This document shows positions 26,749 to 35,422 of a DNA stretch of 64,000 nucleotides, in pieces (within the stretch, counting starts at the first letter, position 1; the number at the start of each line of letters is the position of its first letter). A program made the translations under genes and the position numbers. Under the pieces are notes generated by a model. That model was not told the origin of the DNA and ran no database searches. It was given only the letters and a program-made list of their open reading frames with translations. Source of the DNA: Halobacterium sp. CBA1132 (GTDB lineage: Archaea; Halobacteriota; Halobacteria; Halobacteriales; Halobacteriaceae). Location: the NCBI RefSeq assembly GCF_001485535.1, contig NZ_BCMZ01000001.1:248001-312000 (forward strand), written 5' to 3'.

Positions 26749-26938
26749 CGGCCTTTTTAGCGTAGATTTTTGCGGTGCGAACGGAGTGAGCGCCGCAAAA
26801 AGGTACGACTGGGACGTTCAGATTCGAGGACGGGTTCGAAGCGTAGCGGCCTTTTTAGCGTAGATTTTTGCGGTGCGAACGGAGTGAGCGCCGCAAAAAG
26901 GTACGACTGGGACGTTCAGATTCGAGGACGGGTTCGAA
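26713..26938 (+). repeat. 98-bp tandem repeat made of the aminopeptidase 3' end plus a hairpin
   Basis: There are two full copies (26713-26810 and 26811-26908) with a single mismatch and a 30-bp third partial copy (26909-26938). Each copy holds the final codons of the aminopeptidase (GTFRFEDGFEA and stop) followed by a hairpin with arms TTTTTGCGGTGC/GCGCCGCAAAAA and loop GAACGGAGTGA (26767-26801 and 26865-26899). The arms end in T and A runs, so each hairpin could also terminate transcription in either direction. Confidence 0.92.
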
Positions 26939-27130
26939 GGATAGCGCGGTTCGGAGCGAGCACAGCGAGCGAGAACCGCGGAAATAGCGAGCGGGGAGGA
27001 ACGACCCGCGAGCCTGCAGTAGCGTAGCTCGGAGCGAGCGCGGTTCGGAACGAACGGAGTGAGTGAGAACCACGGGCAGCCGAACGGCGAACGAAGTGAG
27101 CCGTGAGGACGGCTTCGAGGACCAGTAATC
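26939..27130. repeat. Palindrome-rich continuation ending in another copy of the gene's last codons
   Basis: After the tandem repeat come further inverted repeats: CGCGGTTC/GAACCGCG (26945-26980), GGTTC/GAACC (27042-27071) and ACGGC/GCCGT with loop GAACGAAGTGA (27084-27104). They are followed by GAGGACGGCTTCGAGGAC and a stop, a diverged echo of the aminopeptidase end. From 27131 to 27260 no gene or repeat is clear. Confidence 0.7.
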
Positions 27131-27260
27131 GCCGAATGCAGTTTCGCTTTGCGTCTGGGGCTAGCAGGCGGCGCCGCGTTCCGACCGGGACTGCCGCGCT
27201 CCCGCCTCCCCCGGCCGGCGAGTCGTCAGGTCACAGGGCGGATGGTTCCGGCTTCTCACT

Positions 27261-27908
27261 TCAAACTACGTCGCCGCGGACGGTCGCACCGTCGGCCTGC
27301 TCGCGGCGGGTTTTCACCGCGTCGGCAGCGATTTCGGCTTCGTCCTCGTCGGCGCCGAGCATCTCCAGTGCGCCCGCCAGCGGCGGGAATGCGAGTTCGC
27401 CATCGCGGAGCTTCTGGAAGGCGTCGTCGCTGCGCTGGCCGTCGACCCACAGGCAGACGCCGCGCGGGTCGAGGACGTTCTCGTAGGTCTCGGTCGCGAG
27501 CGCGCCTTCGAGGCGCTGGGTGACGTTGTCCTCGAAGCCCGCGTTACAGACTTCGAGGTGAATCGGCTCGTCGTCGTCGAGGAGGTGGGCAGCGAGACAG
27601 CGCTCGGGCGCGACGTGGCCGTTGTCGTTCGCGCGCAGGTACTCGGGGTGGTCGTCCGCCCACGACGCGCGCACGGTCTTCCCGACGCCCTTCACGCCGT
27701 ACTCGCGCTCGAACTCCGCGGCGCGGTCGGCGTCGTCGCCGCGCATGAGGATGTCCTTCGTGAGGTAGACGTCCAGTCGCTCGACGGGGTCGAGGCCGAG
27801 CGCGACGTCGCCGTACACCCAGATTTCGCGGACGGGCACCGGCATCTCCTCGTTCTCGACGGCGTCCACGAGGGCTTCGACCCGTTCGACGGCGGCGTCT
27901 CGGTCCAT
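27261..27908 (-). CDS. Conserved haloarchaeal protein (DUF7095-like)
   Basis: The 215-aa soluble, acidic protein has IWVYGDVALGLDPVERLDVYLTKDILM near the start and VCNAGFEDNVTQRLEGALA and VLDPRGVCLWVDGQRS later. This pattern is common and conserved in haloarchaea, but no function is known. The YGD-VALG layout near the N-terminus recalls nucleotidyltransferase-like domains, which is only a suggestion. The ATG at 27908 gives the full conserved N-terminus. Confidence 0.75.
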   Translation of the reverse strand: MDRDAAVERVEALVDAVENEEMPVPVREIWVYGDVALGLDPVERLDVYLTKDILMRGDDADRAAEFEREYGVKGVGKTVRASWADDHPEYLRANDNGHVAPERCLAAHLLDDDEPIHLEVCNAGFEDNVTQRLEGALATETYENVLDPRGVCLWVDGQRSDDAFQKLRDGELAFPPLAGALEMLGADEDEAEIAADAVKTRREQADGATVRGDVV

Positions 27909-28030
27909 CGCTTCTCCGTAGCCCGCGAACGCCGAAAACCGTTCCGCACGCCGCCAATCGAAAGACCGACACGCTCGGAGGCCTTAGTAGTGGTAATCTC
28001 GCGCCGGCCGTCGGGCCGGCGACTCACACC

Positions 28031-29419
28031 ATGCCAGCCACGCAGATCAAAGACCCAGTCCACGGCTACGTCGAACTCGAACAGCCGCTCGTCGACCACG
28101 TGCTCGACCACCGCGCGTTCCAGCGCCTCCGCCACGTCCGACAGCTCTCCGCGACCTATCTCGTCTACCCGGGCGCGAACCACACGCGCTTCGAGCACTC
28201 GCTCGGCGTCTACCACCTCGCGCGCACCGTCTTCGAGAGCCTCCGAGAGCAGTCGTACTTCTACCGGGACGCCACCACCGCGGAGCTCGACGAAATCCAG
28301 CGCACGCTCGAATGCGCGGCACTCCTGCACGACGTCGGCCATCCGCCGTTCAGCCATCTCGGCGAGCGCTTCATCGACACCGCCGACCTCCGCGAGCGCC
28401 TCGCCGACCGCGGGCTCCACGCTGCCTTCGAGGACGCCGGCGTCGGGGATGCGCCCATCCGGGAGGCGTCCGCCCACGAACTCTTGGGCTGTCTCATCGT
28501 CCTCGACGACTTCGCCGACGGCCTCCACGAGATGGGCGTCGACCCCCACGACGTCTGCGCGCACATCCTCGGGTACAGCCTCGAGTACGAGCGCGGCGGC
28601 CGCTGGCAGCACGGCGTCGCCGCCCAGATTCTGCACTCGCCCATCGACGTCGACCGCCTCGACTACATCACGCGGGACAACCAGATGACGGGCGCGGACG
28701 TGCTCAGCTTCGACACCGACCGCATGGTCGGCTCCTACACCGCCCATCCCGAGGAGGGACTCGCGCTCTCGGACAAGGCCCTCTCGACCATCGGCAACTA
28801 CCTCGAAGGCCGCATCGCCGTCTACATGTGGGTAACCCAGCACCACAAGTCCGTCTACGCCCACGTGCTCCTCAGCGAACTCCTCGACGAACTCGCCGCG
28901 CTCGCGGACGAACCACCAGTCACCGCCGACAGCGTTCTCGACGACGAAATCGACGACAACACGCTCATGGAGCGGTTGCGCGTCGCCGCCGACGAACATC
29001 CTGATTCCACGCTCGCAGCGCTCTACGACCGCTTCCGCGCGCGCCGCTTCCCGGAGACGTGCTGGAAGCACCGCATCGCGTACGCCGACCGCGTGGACGC
29101 GGACCTCGACGCGTTCAGCGACTGGCTCGTCGCCCACGCCGACCGGCTCGAAGCCGACCTCGCCGCCGAACTCGGCGTCCCCGACCACGAGGTCTGGGTC
29201 GAGCAGTCCTACGTCCCCGAGTACGAGCCACAGGACCTCGAAGACATCCCCATCGCGTACGGCGGCACCACGCGCTCGGTCGGCGACTGGGGGCTCTACG
29301 GCGAGCGCGCGTTCGACCGCCCCATCCCGTTCGTCTACGTCCCCCACGGCGTCGAGAAGGAGGCCACCGGAACACTCGTCGATTGGTTCCACGCCGAGCA
29401 GTACGACCCCGCGGTCTGA
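28031..29419 (+). CDS. HD domain phosphohydrolase (dNTPase/SAMHD1-like)
   Basis: The 462-aa protein starts MPATQIKDPVHGYVELE, the typical opening of the YdhJ/SAMHD1-like HD family. It shows QRLRHVRQLS, TRFEHSLGVYHLA (first His), the HD motif in ALLHDVGHPPFSHLGE and a later Asp in HSPIDVDRLDYITRD. Relatives hydrolyse dNTPs or other nucleotides. The C-terminal 150 residues are specific to haloarchaeal members. There is no evidence for a phage-defence partner beside it. Confidence 0.9.
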   Translation: MPATQIKDPVHGYVELEQPLVDHVLDHRAFQRLRHVRQLSATYLVYPGANHTRFEHSLGVYHLARTVFESLREQSYFYRDATTAELDEIQRTLECAALLHDVGHPPFSHLGERFIDTADLRERLADRGLHAAFEDAGVGDAPIREASAHELLGCLIVLDDFADGLHEMGVDPHDVCAHILGYSLEYERGGRWQHGVAAQILHSPIDVDRLDYITRDNQMTGADVLSFDTDRMVGSYTAHPEEGLALSDKALSTIGNYLEGRIAVYMWVTQHHKSVYAHVLLSELLDELAALADEPPVTADSVLDDEIDDNTLMERLRVAADEHPDSTLAALYDRFRARRFPETCWKHRIAYADRVDADLDAFSDWLVAHADRLEADLAAELGVPDHEVWVEQSYVPEYEPQDLEDIPIAYGGTTRSVGDWGLYGERAFDRPIPFVYVPHGVEKEATGTLVDWFHAEQYDPAV

Positions 29420-29929
29420 CGCTGTTCTCGCCTGCAGCCGTCACACGCCCGAGCCGCCTACGTCTCCTGAACCGTCGAAATTCGACTGGCGACAACGCTC
29501 GCGCGTTCTCGCAGACGAATTTGTGTCTGCGATTTCGCCACAACCTCGGAGGATGGATTGTTGTGTGCCTTTATTTCTCTGTCTCAACTTCCGGAATAGC
29601 TGTGAGGTAGCTACTGCAAGTCTTTTCCAAGAAGTCAGCACGAAAGCGGACCACTACGAAAGACTCTACCTTGATGATAGACTTCGCCCGAAGCACTGGA
29701 TATTTCACAAACCCCATATATCATATGAAAATATACGCCCACAACACTACCGGACGAGTTTCCACTAGTAGGCTCAGTAAAAGTAGAACGTGAGCGCAAC
29801 GTCGATTTCGTCGTACCACACGACCGGACGTTTCGCGCGGCCCCTTGCTCGAAGCGTACGACATTAAGGTGAGTTTCCGGCAGGAGTGTCTCCGTTTACA
29901 GTCTGACGCCCCGACAGCAGTGCCCCACG
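29420..29929. other. Intergenic region of 510 bp, AT-richer, holding repeat copy A
   Basis: The first part has a hairpin (GCAGAC/GTCTGC) near 29510. The middle and last parts are AT-richer than the rest of the window (for example CCATATATCATATGAAAA at about 29715). The 53-bp repeat copy A is at 29738-29790. A possible 71-codon frame starting near 29553 lacks a promoter and familiar features, so no gene is called. Confidence 0.5.
29738..29790 (-). repeat. 53-bp element with ACTAGTAGG, copy A
   Basis: It matches 47 of 53 positions of copy B at 37119-37171, in the same orientation. Both contain ACTAGTAGG (here 29765-29773) and AAAGTAGAAC. On the minus strand it is followed by an AT-rich TATA-like stretch, as copy B is followed by the hydrolase promoter. 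No gene start lies behind copy A. Confidence 0.8.
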
Positions 29930-30961
29930 TTATGGCCAAGACCGGCCGACCGGCCACTGTGAATAGAGGAAATCCGCGACCCGCCGAATCGGGCGCGTAA
30001 CGGTTCTACAATTCGGATGACCGGTCGTTTCGGGCGTATCCGTGGACATCTCGCCGGCAGACTCGGGAACCGGGCTCACGTTGTAGAATACCGCTTCTGG
30101 ATCGCGTTCTCGTCGCCAAGACCACCAAGTCTGTGCAACGAGCCGGAGATAGTCTGTCGTGTCGAGACTCGGTGGCGACGACAGCACGTCGAAGCCCCGC
30201 TCGCGGATGAGTCGGTGGTACTCCGCGTAGAGCACCGCGGAGAGGAGGACGGGGAACTGGCAGTCCTCCGGGAGCAGACTGATGCCCGCGACGCCCTCCC
30301 GGTAGCGCTCTTCAGTCCGTCGGAGCTCCGTTCGCATGGCGGCCGAAAACCCTTCTGAGGACCGAAGTTCCACGATGTCGTCCTCGGAGACGCCGTGCCG
30401 AGCGAGTGTCGTCCGCGGGAGGTAGATGCGTCCGTATTCCGTGATATCCTCGCGGACATCGCGCAGGAAGTTTGTCAGCTGAAACGCCTCGCCGAGCGCT
30501 CTTGCGTGGGGCCTGGCGGCCGCTTTCGCGTCGGGGTCCATCACGTCGAGCATCATATAGGCTACCGCGACAGCCGAGCCCCTGAGATAGTCTTCGAGGT
30601 CCGCGTACGTGTCGTATCCCACCGGTTCCACGTCCGATTCCATTGCCTCGACAAACACCTCGATTTCGCGGTCGGGGATGTCGTTTCGCCGACGCATCTC
30701 GTCGAACGCCGACAGCACCGGCTCGTCCGTCGCCTGCTCCCCCAGAGCCGCCTCGCGGAGGCGTTCGAGTTCCGTCCGTTGGTCCGCTATCGGCCCCGGG
30801 TTGGGGTCGTCGACGATATCGTCGGCTATCCGGAAGAACGCGTAGAGGACGTAGGTTGGATGACGTACGCGCTCTGGGAGGAATCGGGTCGCGACGTGGA
30901 AGGTCCGACCGGTGTGTTGCTGTATCGCTTTGCTCTCTGCGAGTTGCTCGGTTGTTACCAT
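29930..30961 (-). CDS. crtB: Phytoene/squalene synthase family protein (CrtB)
   Basis: The 343-aa all-helical prenyltransferase condenses two geranylgeranyl diphosphates to phytoene, the first step of carotenoid (bacterioruberin/retinal) synthesis. The two Asp-rich Mg2+ motifs are DDIVDD at residues 47-52 and DVRED at 168-172 (NFLRDVREDITEYGR). A squalene synthase role is less likely given the haloarchaeal context. It is downstream of the Bat-type regulator, with a Bat-like site and a TATA-like box between them. Confidence 0.9.
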   Translation of the reverse strand: MVTTEQLAESKAIQQHTGRTFHVATRFLPERVRHPTYVLYAFFRIADDIVDDPNPGPIADQRTELERLREAALGEQATDEPVLSAFDEMRRRNDIPDREIEVFVEAMESDVEPVGYDTYADLEDYLRGSAVAVAYMMLDVMDPDAKAAARPHARALGEAFQLTNFLRDVREDITEYGRIYLPRTTLARHGVSEDDIVELRSSEGFSAAMRTELRRTEERYREGVAGISLLPEDCQFPVLLSAVLYAEYHRLIRERGFDVLSSPPSLDTTDYLRLVAQTWWSWRRERDPEAVFYNVSPVPESAGEMSTDTPETTGHPNCRTVTRPIRRVADFLYSQWPVGRSWP

Positions 30962-31078
30962 CTATGGAGAGACGAAAGATGTCGGTGGGGATACCCCGAT
31001 TACGGGGCAACCCCCTACAGTTCTATGACGGTTCGGCCACGGTATGATTTAGTGCTCCGAGAGTCATGGGAGTCATAC

Positions 31079-31092
31079 CCTACTAGTCAGGT
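31079..31092 (-). promoter_or_regulatory. Candidate Bat upstream activating site for crtB
   Basis: On the minus strand the bases read ACCTGACTAGTAGG. From memory, the activating sequence published for the bop regulon of Halobacterium has the form ACC-N2-ACTAG-TT-N-G, and this site fits at all but one or two positions. A TATA-like CTAAATCAT lies about 27 bp further toward crtB. The same ACTAGTAGG core occurs in both 53-bp repeat copies. Confidence 0.55.
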
Positions 31093-31100
31093 GCCCCGCT

Positions 31101-32675
31101 TCAGCGCGCGAAGAACTCCCCGATAAGTTTCCGCTCCGCCGCGCGGAGATGTTGGTGAAAGGTCGAGCGAGAGATATCCATCGAGGCGGCCAGTTCTTCC
31201 CCGGTGGTGGTACGGTTCGACTCGTAGTATCCACTCAGGTACGCCCGCTGAAGCGCCGTTAGCTGTCGGTCGGTCAGGTTGTTCTCCACGTCCTCGATAA
31301 ACTCCCGTCTCGTCGTCGGTGGGCGCTCACGCTCGCGATACGCCGTCAGTTCCGTGTCCGCGTACGTCCCGGTGAGCCACTCCGAAACGGTCCGGGAATC
31401 CGCGTCCGCGGAGACCTCGACACCGAGGTGGGCCGTTCCGGACTCAGCCGTGATGGATTGGGTTTTCGCTCCCCGTTCGGCGAGCTCGGAGATAATCGAG
31501 CCCTCGTTGATTCGGAACTCGAAAAGCCCGGCGTCGGCACCGCTCACGAGCGTTACGTCTTCAACATCGGGGTGGTCGACCGCGCAGTCCGAGAGCATCG
31601 AGAGGGACGCATCCGTCGAAAAAAACATCGAGAACGAGCCCCCGGACCGATACACCGACCCGCGGTATTCGAGTCGACAGTCACACTGCGCGGACAGGTC
31701 CACGAAAAAGAGGTCGCGGTCGCGAATCTCGAATTCGAGTTCGACGATGTTGTCGGCCGTGAGGGTTCGTCGGCTCTGAGCGGCGTTAATCGCCGTCCCG
31801 ATTGTCCGACCCAGCGTCTCGACGACAATCAGCTCGTGTTCGTCGAACGTATCCGGGTCGTCGGCGTAGACGGACAGAACACCATAGACCGTGTCGCCGT
31901 AGGCAATCGGGACTGCGGCCATCGAACGGGCGTCCGGAACCCGGTCGGCGCATGCGGTCCTTTCGATGTCGGTCGTCAACTGGAGCGACCGGGTGGCGAA
32001 CGCTTCGGCTGTGGGGTCCTCGGCATCAAGATTGATGGATACGCCCTCAACGGAACCGGCTCCAGCCCATGACGTCGGATCGATAGTCCCCGCGACCGTA
32101 TCCGGTTCTCCGAACCAGGCGAACACGTACGGATCGGTATCGACGATTCGCTCCGCTACCTCGCGCTCGTTTTCCTCCCGAGACGTTGCCCGCATCAGCG
32201 TCTCGGTGACGTCCTGCATCAGTCCGTTGACTCGGCTCACGAGACGTTCGAGGTTCTCCTTGCGCTGTTGCGTCTCGAGTTCCGCTTCGCGACGTGCGGT
32301 GACATCGGCCTGAAACCCCGCGAAGTGGGTCACATCGCCCGCCTTGTCTCTGATTGGGGCGACCGTGACTTCGTTCCAGAACCGCTCCCCGTCAGCGCGG
32401 TAGTTCACGAGTTCGACGGTGACGGACTCCTCGTCCTTGATGGCTTCGCGTAGCCGTGTAACCGCTTCCGGGTCCGTATCCTTGCCCTGTAAGAACCGGC
32501 AGTTCCGCCCGAGAACCTCGTTGCGCGAGTACCCCGTCAGGCGCTCGAAGGCGTCGTTGACGTAAACGAGTGGGTTGTCCTCGCGGTCGACGTCGGAGAT
32601 AGTGATGCCAATCGGCGCCTCGTCCATCACCCGCTCTTTGAGTTCGAAGTCCACGTCGAACTCCGGTGTGGTCAT
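31101..32675 (-). CDS. bat: Bat-type HTH-10 regulator with LOV-signature PAS domain
   Basis: The 524-aa protein is built as PAS (about residues 12-125), coiled linker (130-165), GAF (about 185-310), a Bat-specific domain, and a C-terminal HTH-10 (about 465-520, LTDRQLTALQRAYLSGYYE). The PAS domain contains GRNCRFLQ (56-63) with the photoactive Cys59, plus Asn91 and Asn101 (NYRADGERFWNEV) and Gln122 (HFAGFQADVT), which are the flavin-binding residues of LOV domains. Bat activates bop, brp and crtB1 in Halobacterium salinarum. ATG 32675 has TAATAAATA 23-31 bp upstream (leaderless). No bop gene is in the window. Confidence 0.88.
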   Translation of the reverse strand: MTTPEFDVDFELKERVMDEAPIGITISDVDREDNPLVYVNDAFERLTGYSRNEVLGRNCRFLQGKDTDPEAVTRLREAIKDEESVTVELVNYRADGERFWNEVTVAPIRDKAGDVTHFAGFQADVTARREAELETQQRKENLERLVSRVNGLMQDVTETLMRATSREENEREVAERIVDTDPYVFAWFGEPDTVAGTIDPTSWAGAGSVEGVSINLDAEDPTAEAFATRSLQLTTDIERTACADRVPDARSMAAVPIAYGDTVYGVLSVYADDPDTFDEHELIVVETLGRTIGTAINAAQSRRTLTADNIVELEFEIRDRDLFFVDLSAQCDCRLEYRGSVYRSGGSFSMFFSTDASLSMLSDCAVDHPDVEDVTLVSGADAGLFEFRINEGSIISELAERGAKTQSITAESGTAHLGVEVSADADSRTVSEWLTGTYADTELTAYRERERPPTTRREFIEDVENNLTDRQLTALQRAYLSGYYESNRTTTGEELAASMDISRSTFHQHLRAAERKLIGEFFAR

Positions 32676-32697
32676 GGTCGGCGTTACCAAAGCGGGG

Positions 32698-32706
32698 TAA
32701 TAAATA
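32698..32706 (-). promoter_or_regulatory. TATA box of the Bat-type regulator gene
   Basis: The minus strand reads TATTTATTA, centred 27 bp before the ATG at 32675. This fits a leaderless promoter of its own within the 88-bp gap after the MMPL gene. Confidence 0.6.
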
Positions 32707-32763
32707 CTCGTGTGAGCCGACTGGGCCCCGTGATTGTCGACTGAGTTGACGTGTTCGCCGCCG

Positions 32764-35295
32764 CTAATTCACAGTTCCCGCCTCCGCACTGGAGTCGTCT
32801 GTCACCCGCGTCCACACGACCAAGAGGCTCGGGAGCACGAGGACACTGGAGAGGAAGGCGAAGCCGATGGCCAGGCTCGTGATGAAGCCGAAGCGCTGGA
32901 GCGAGGGCACGAGCGCGAGCATCAGCACGCTGAAGCCCGCGATTGTCGTGGCGGCGCTCGCGAGGAGCGCGCCGCCCGTCCCCTGAACCGTCCGGCGGAG
33001 CGCCGGAACAGGCTCGCCGTTCTCGGCCCGTTCCTCGACGAACCGCTCCCCGATATGGATGGCGTAGTCGACGCCGATCCCGATGCCGATAGAAGCGATG
33101 ATGGCTGTCTCCGTAGTGAAGGAGAGCCCCGCGAGATACATCGCCCCGAACAGCCACGCCTGTGCGAGCAACACGGGGAACAACACGACGGCGCCGAGTG
33201 TAAGCGAACGGTAGCGCACCCAGAACGTGAGCGTCAGGAACGCGAGGATGACGCAGAAGGTGATGAGGAAGCCGTCGACAAGGGTCGTCAACAGCGAGCG
33301 CTGGATGATTTCCTCGATGATCGGCCCGCCGGTCGCGGTCACCGTGAGGGCGCTCCCGCCGGCCATCGACGACGCGACGGTACGCATTTCCGTCGTGATG
33401 GCCCCGGTGTCCGCGGTGCCCGAGAGGCCGACGGTGACTCGGAGCGCACGGTACTTCCCACCCTGTCGGTGAATCGTGGCGGCCGCCTCCCCCGGCGCGG
33501 CCGCGTAGACCGCATCGTAGACGCCCGCGAGGTTCCGGTCGGGAACGCCGTCGCCATCGGTGTCGGCGTCCTCGACGACAGCCGCGACGGTTTCGTTACG
33601 CTGTGCGACCGCCCGAACGGTTTCGACGGGACCTGTCACCTGGAGGCTGTCGTCCGCAAGCACCACCGCGGAGGAGGTGTTTCTGAGGTCGGCTCGGGCG
33701 TCGACGAATCGGTCGAGGGTCCCGCCGTCAGTTACCGTACCGGTGACGAGGAACTCGGCGTGAGACTGGCCGCGGGCCTGCGCGAACGCGCCGTTGAGGT
33801 ACTCTGCGTTCGCCCGCAGTTGGTAGTCACTGGGCTGGAACGGGCCCGGGAGCGAGTCCATCCAGTCCGGCGAGTCGCGCGGGAGGAAATCCGTCTGGTC
33901 GATGGACGTATCGATGTCCGTCGCGGCGACGCCGCCGCCGGCGGCCAGCAGGACGGCGACCAACACGATTGCGGTCGGCGCCCGGTCGGCGATATCGGCG
34001 CCGACGCCGAGGACGCGACCGAGGCGGTCGCCGCGGCCGAACGGAGTCGCGCGACCGGGCCAGCCAATGCGTGTGCGGAGTTCGTCGATTTCGACCTTCA
34101 GCGCCGGGAGAAGCAGGCCAAAGACGAGGAACGCCGCGACGATACCCACCGCGCTGACGACACCGAAGTCCTGAATCGAGGTAATCGGGCTGACGGCGTT
34201 CGAGAGGAATCCAACCGCGGTGGTGAACGTCGCCGCGCCGATGGCCGCAACGACCCCCGCGAGACCGCGGCGCATTGCGACGCGGGGCGGGATATCGGGG
34301 TCGTCGGCTTGGGCCTCGCGATAGCGCATCACGACGTGGAGCGCGTAGTCGATACTGAGCCCGATGAGCAGGAACGGAACGGCGATGAGAATCTGGGTGA
34401 GGCCGATATCCGCCCAGCCCATGAACCCGACCATCCACGTCAACACGAGTCCGACACCGACCAGCCCGAGTATCACGTCGACAAGATCGCGGTAGGCGAT
34501 TCCCAGAACGACCACCACGAGGAGGAACGCGACCGGTGAGATGATGGCGAAGCTCTCGCCAGTGGCCTGACCGCTCTCCTCGCTGACGATGCCGGCGCCG
34601 AAGACGAAGCTTTCCCCCGGGAGACCGTCAGCGGCGATGTCCTGAAGGGCGAGTTGCGCGTCAACCACGTTCGTCGGCAGGTCGTCACCCGTCTGCTCGC
34701 TCGTATCCTGAAAGACCAACAGGACGCGGCCCGACGCGGTGGTGCTCTCGGCTTCGTACGACGTGGGGAGGAGAGCGTACGGGTCCGTCGAACCGCGTGT
34801 CTCTCGGTCCGGGTCGAGGACGCGGGCGACCGTCTCCGCCACCTCCTCCTCCGACATGGACTCCAGTTGCGCGATTTGTTCGGCGAGCGTCGGCGGCGGG
34901 CCCCTCCCGCCCTCGGCATAGACGGCGGCAGTGGCGATGATATTCGAGAGGCCGACCATCGACTGGCCGTCCGCAAGCGTTGCGTTTATCGATTCGTTCG
35001 CGCGGGCGGCCTGTTGGAAGCGCAAGCCGGCCAGGAGCGACTCCTTCGAGAGGGCGTTCTCGTCACGGACGATAACTTGGACCGTCGTCGTGTTCTCGCC
35101 CTCCGTCGTGAAGTTCTCCTGGATGTAGTCGGCGGCGTCGGCCTCGGGCGAGTCCGTGCTGAAGCTGGCGATGGAGAGCCCGAAATCGGCGCCGCCCGCG
35201 GCGCTCCCCACGAGGACTGTCGACAACAGGAGCGCGACGATGACCAGCCGACTGTGGTCAACAACCGCCGCGGCGTAGCGCTCGACGAGTTTCAT
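32764..35295 (-). CDS. MMPL/RND-superfamily transporter
   Basis: The 843-aa protein has 12 predicted membrane helices in two six-helix halves, each preceded by a large extracytoplasmic loop after helix 1 or 7 (helix 1 near residues 17-36). The RND/MMPL core motifs are present: GLSIDYALHVVMRYREA in the first half and GIGVDYAIHIGERFVEE in the second, with the Asp in helix 4/10 used for proton coupling. Such proteins export lipids, hydrophobic compounds or carotenoid-like molecules; the substrate is unknown. It is divergent from a TrmB regulator, with a shared palindromic operator, and may read through to bat and crtB. Confidence 0.88.
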   Translation of the reverse strand: MKLVERYAAAVVDHSRLVIVALLLSTVLVGSAAGGADFGLSIASFSTDSPEADAADYIQENFTTEGENTTTVQVIVRDENALSKESLLAGLRFQQAARANESINATLADGQSMVGLSNIIATAAVYAEGGRGPPPTLAEQIAQLESMSEEEVAETVARVLDPDRETRGSTDPYALLPTSYEAESTTASGRVLLVFQDTSEQTGDDLPTNVVDAQLALQDIAADGLPGESFVFGAGIVSEESGQATGESFAIISPVAFLLVVVVLGIAYRDLVDVILGLVGVGLVLTWMVGFMGWADIGLTQILIAVPFLLIGLSIDYALHVVMRYREAQADDPDIPPRVAMRRGLAGVVAAIGAATFTTAVGFLSNAVSPITSIQDFGVVSAVGIVAAFLVFGLLLPALKVEIDELRTRIGWPGRATPFGRGDRLGRVLGVGADIADRAPTAIVLVAVLLAAGGGVAATDIDTSIDQTDFLPRDSPDWMDSLPGPFQPSDYQLRANAEYLNGAFAQARGQSHAEFLVTGTVTDGGTLDRFVDARADLRNTSSAVVLADDSLQVTGPVETVRAVAQRNETVAAVVEDADTDGDGVPDRNLAGVYDAVYAAAPGEAAATIHRQGGKYRALRVTVGLSGTADTGAITTEMRTVASSMAGGSALTVTATGGPIIEEIIQRSLLTTLVDGFLITFCVILAFLTLTFWVRYRSLTLGAVVLFPVLLAQAWLFGAMYLAGLSFTTETAIIASIGIGIGVDYAIHIGERFVEERAENGEPVPALRRTVQGTGGALLASAATTIAGFSVLMLALVPSLQRFGFITSLAIGFAFLSSVLVLPSLLVVWTRVTDDSSAEAGTVN

Positions 35296-35318
35296 ACCCT
35301 CGCTCTGCACAGCATGAG

Positions 35319-35344
35319 TATAAATGTTTGTAGGTTCCTACAAA
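35319..35344. promoter_or_regulatory. TATA box and palindromic operator between the MMPL and TrmB genes
   Basis: The minus-strand TATA box TTTATA (35319-35324) is about 27 bp before the MMPL ATG. Directly behind it is an 18-bp perfect palindrome, arms TTTGTAGG/CCTACAAA with a TT centre (35327-35344), on the far side where TFB would bind. It is a strong operator candidate for the TrmB-type regulator encoded 80 bp away. Confidence 0.75.
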
Positions 35345-35422
35345 ATATATACAGCCCACATCCACTCGACTGATAGGCCCTGATATCGAAGGGGGAGTCG
35401 ACCCGGGGACAGTCCACCCACC

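Noticed and set aside
29523-29768. Short plus-strand frame of about 80 codons in the gap before crtB
   Set aside because: No promoter at the leaderless distance, no recognisable pattern, and it runs into the 53-bp repeat; more likely chance in an AT-richer gap.
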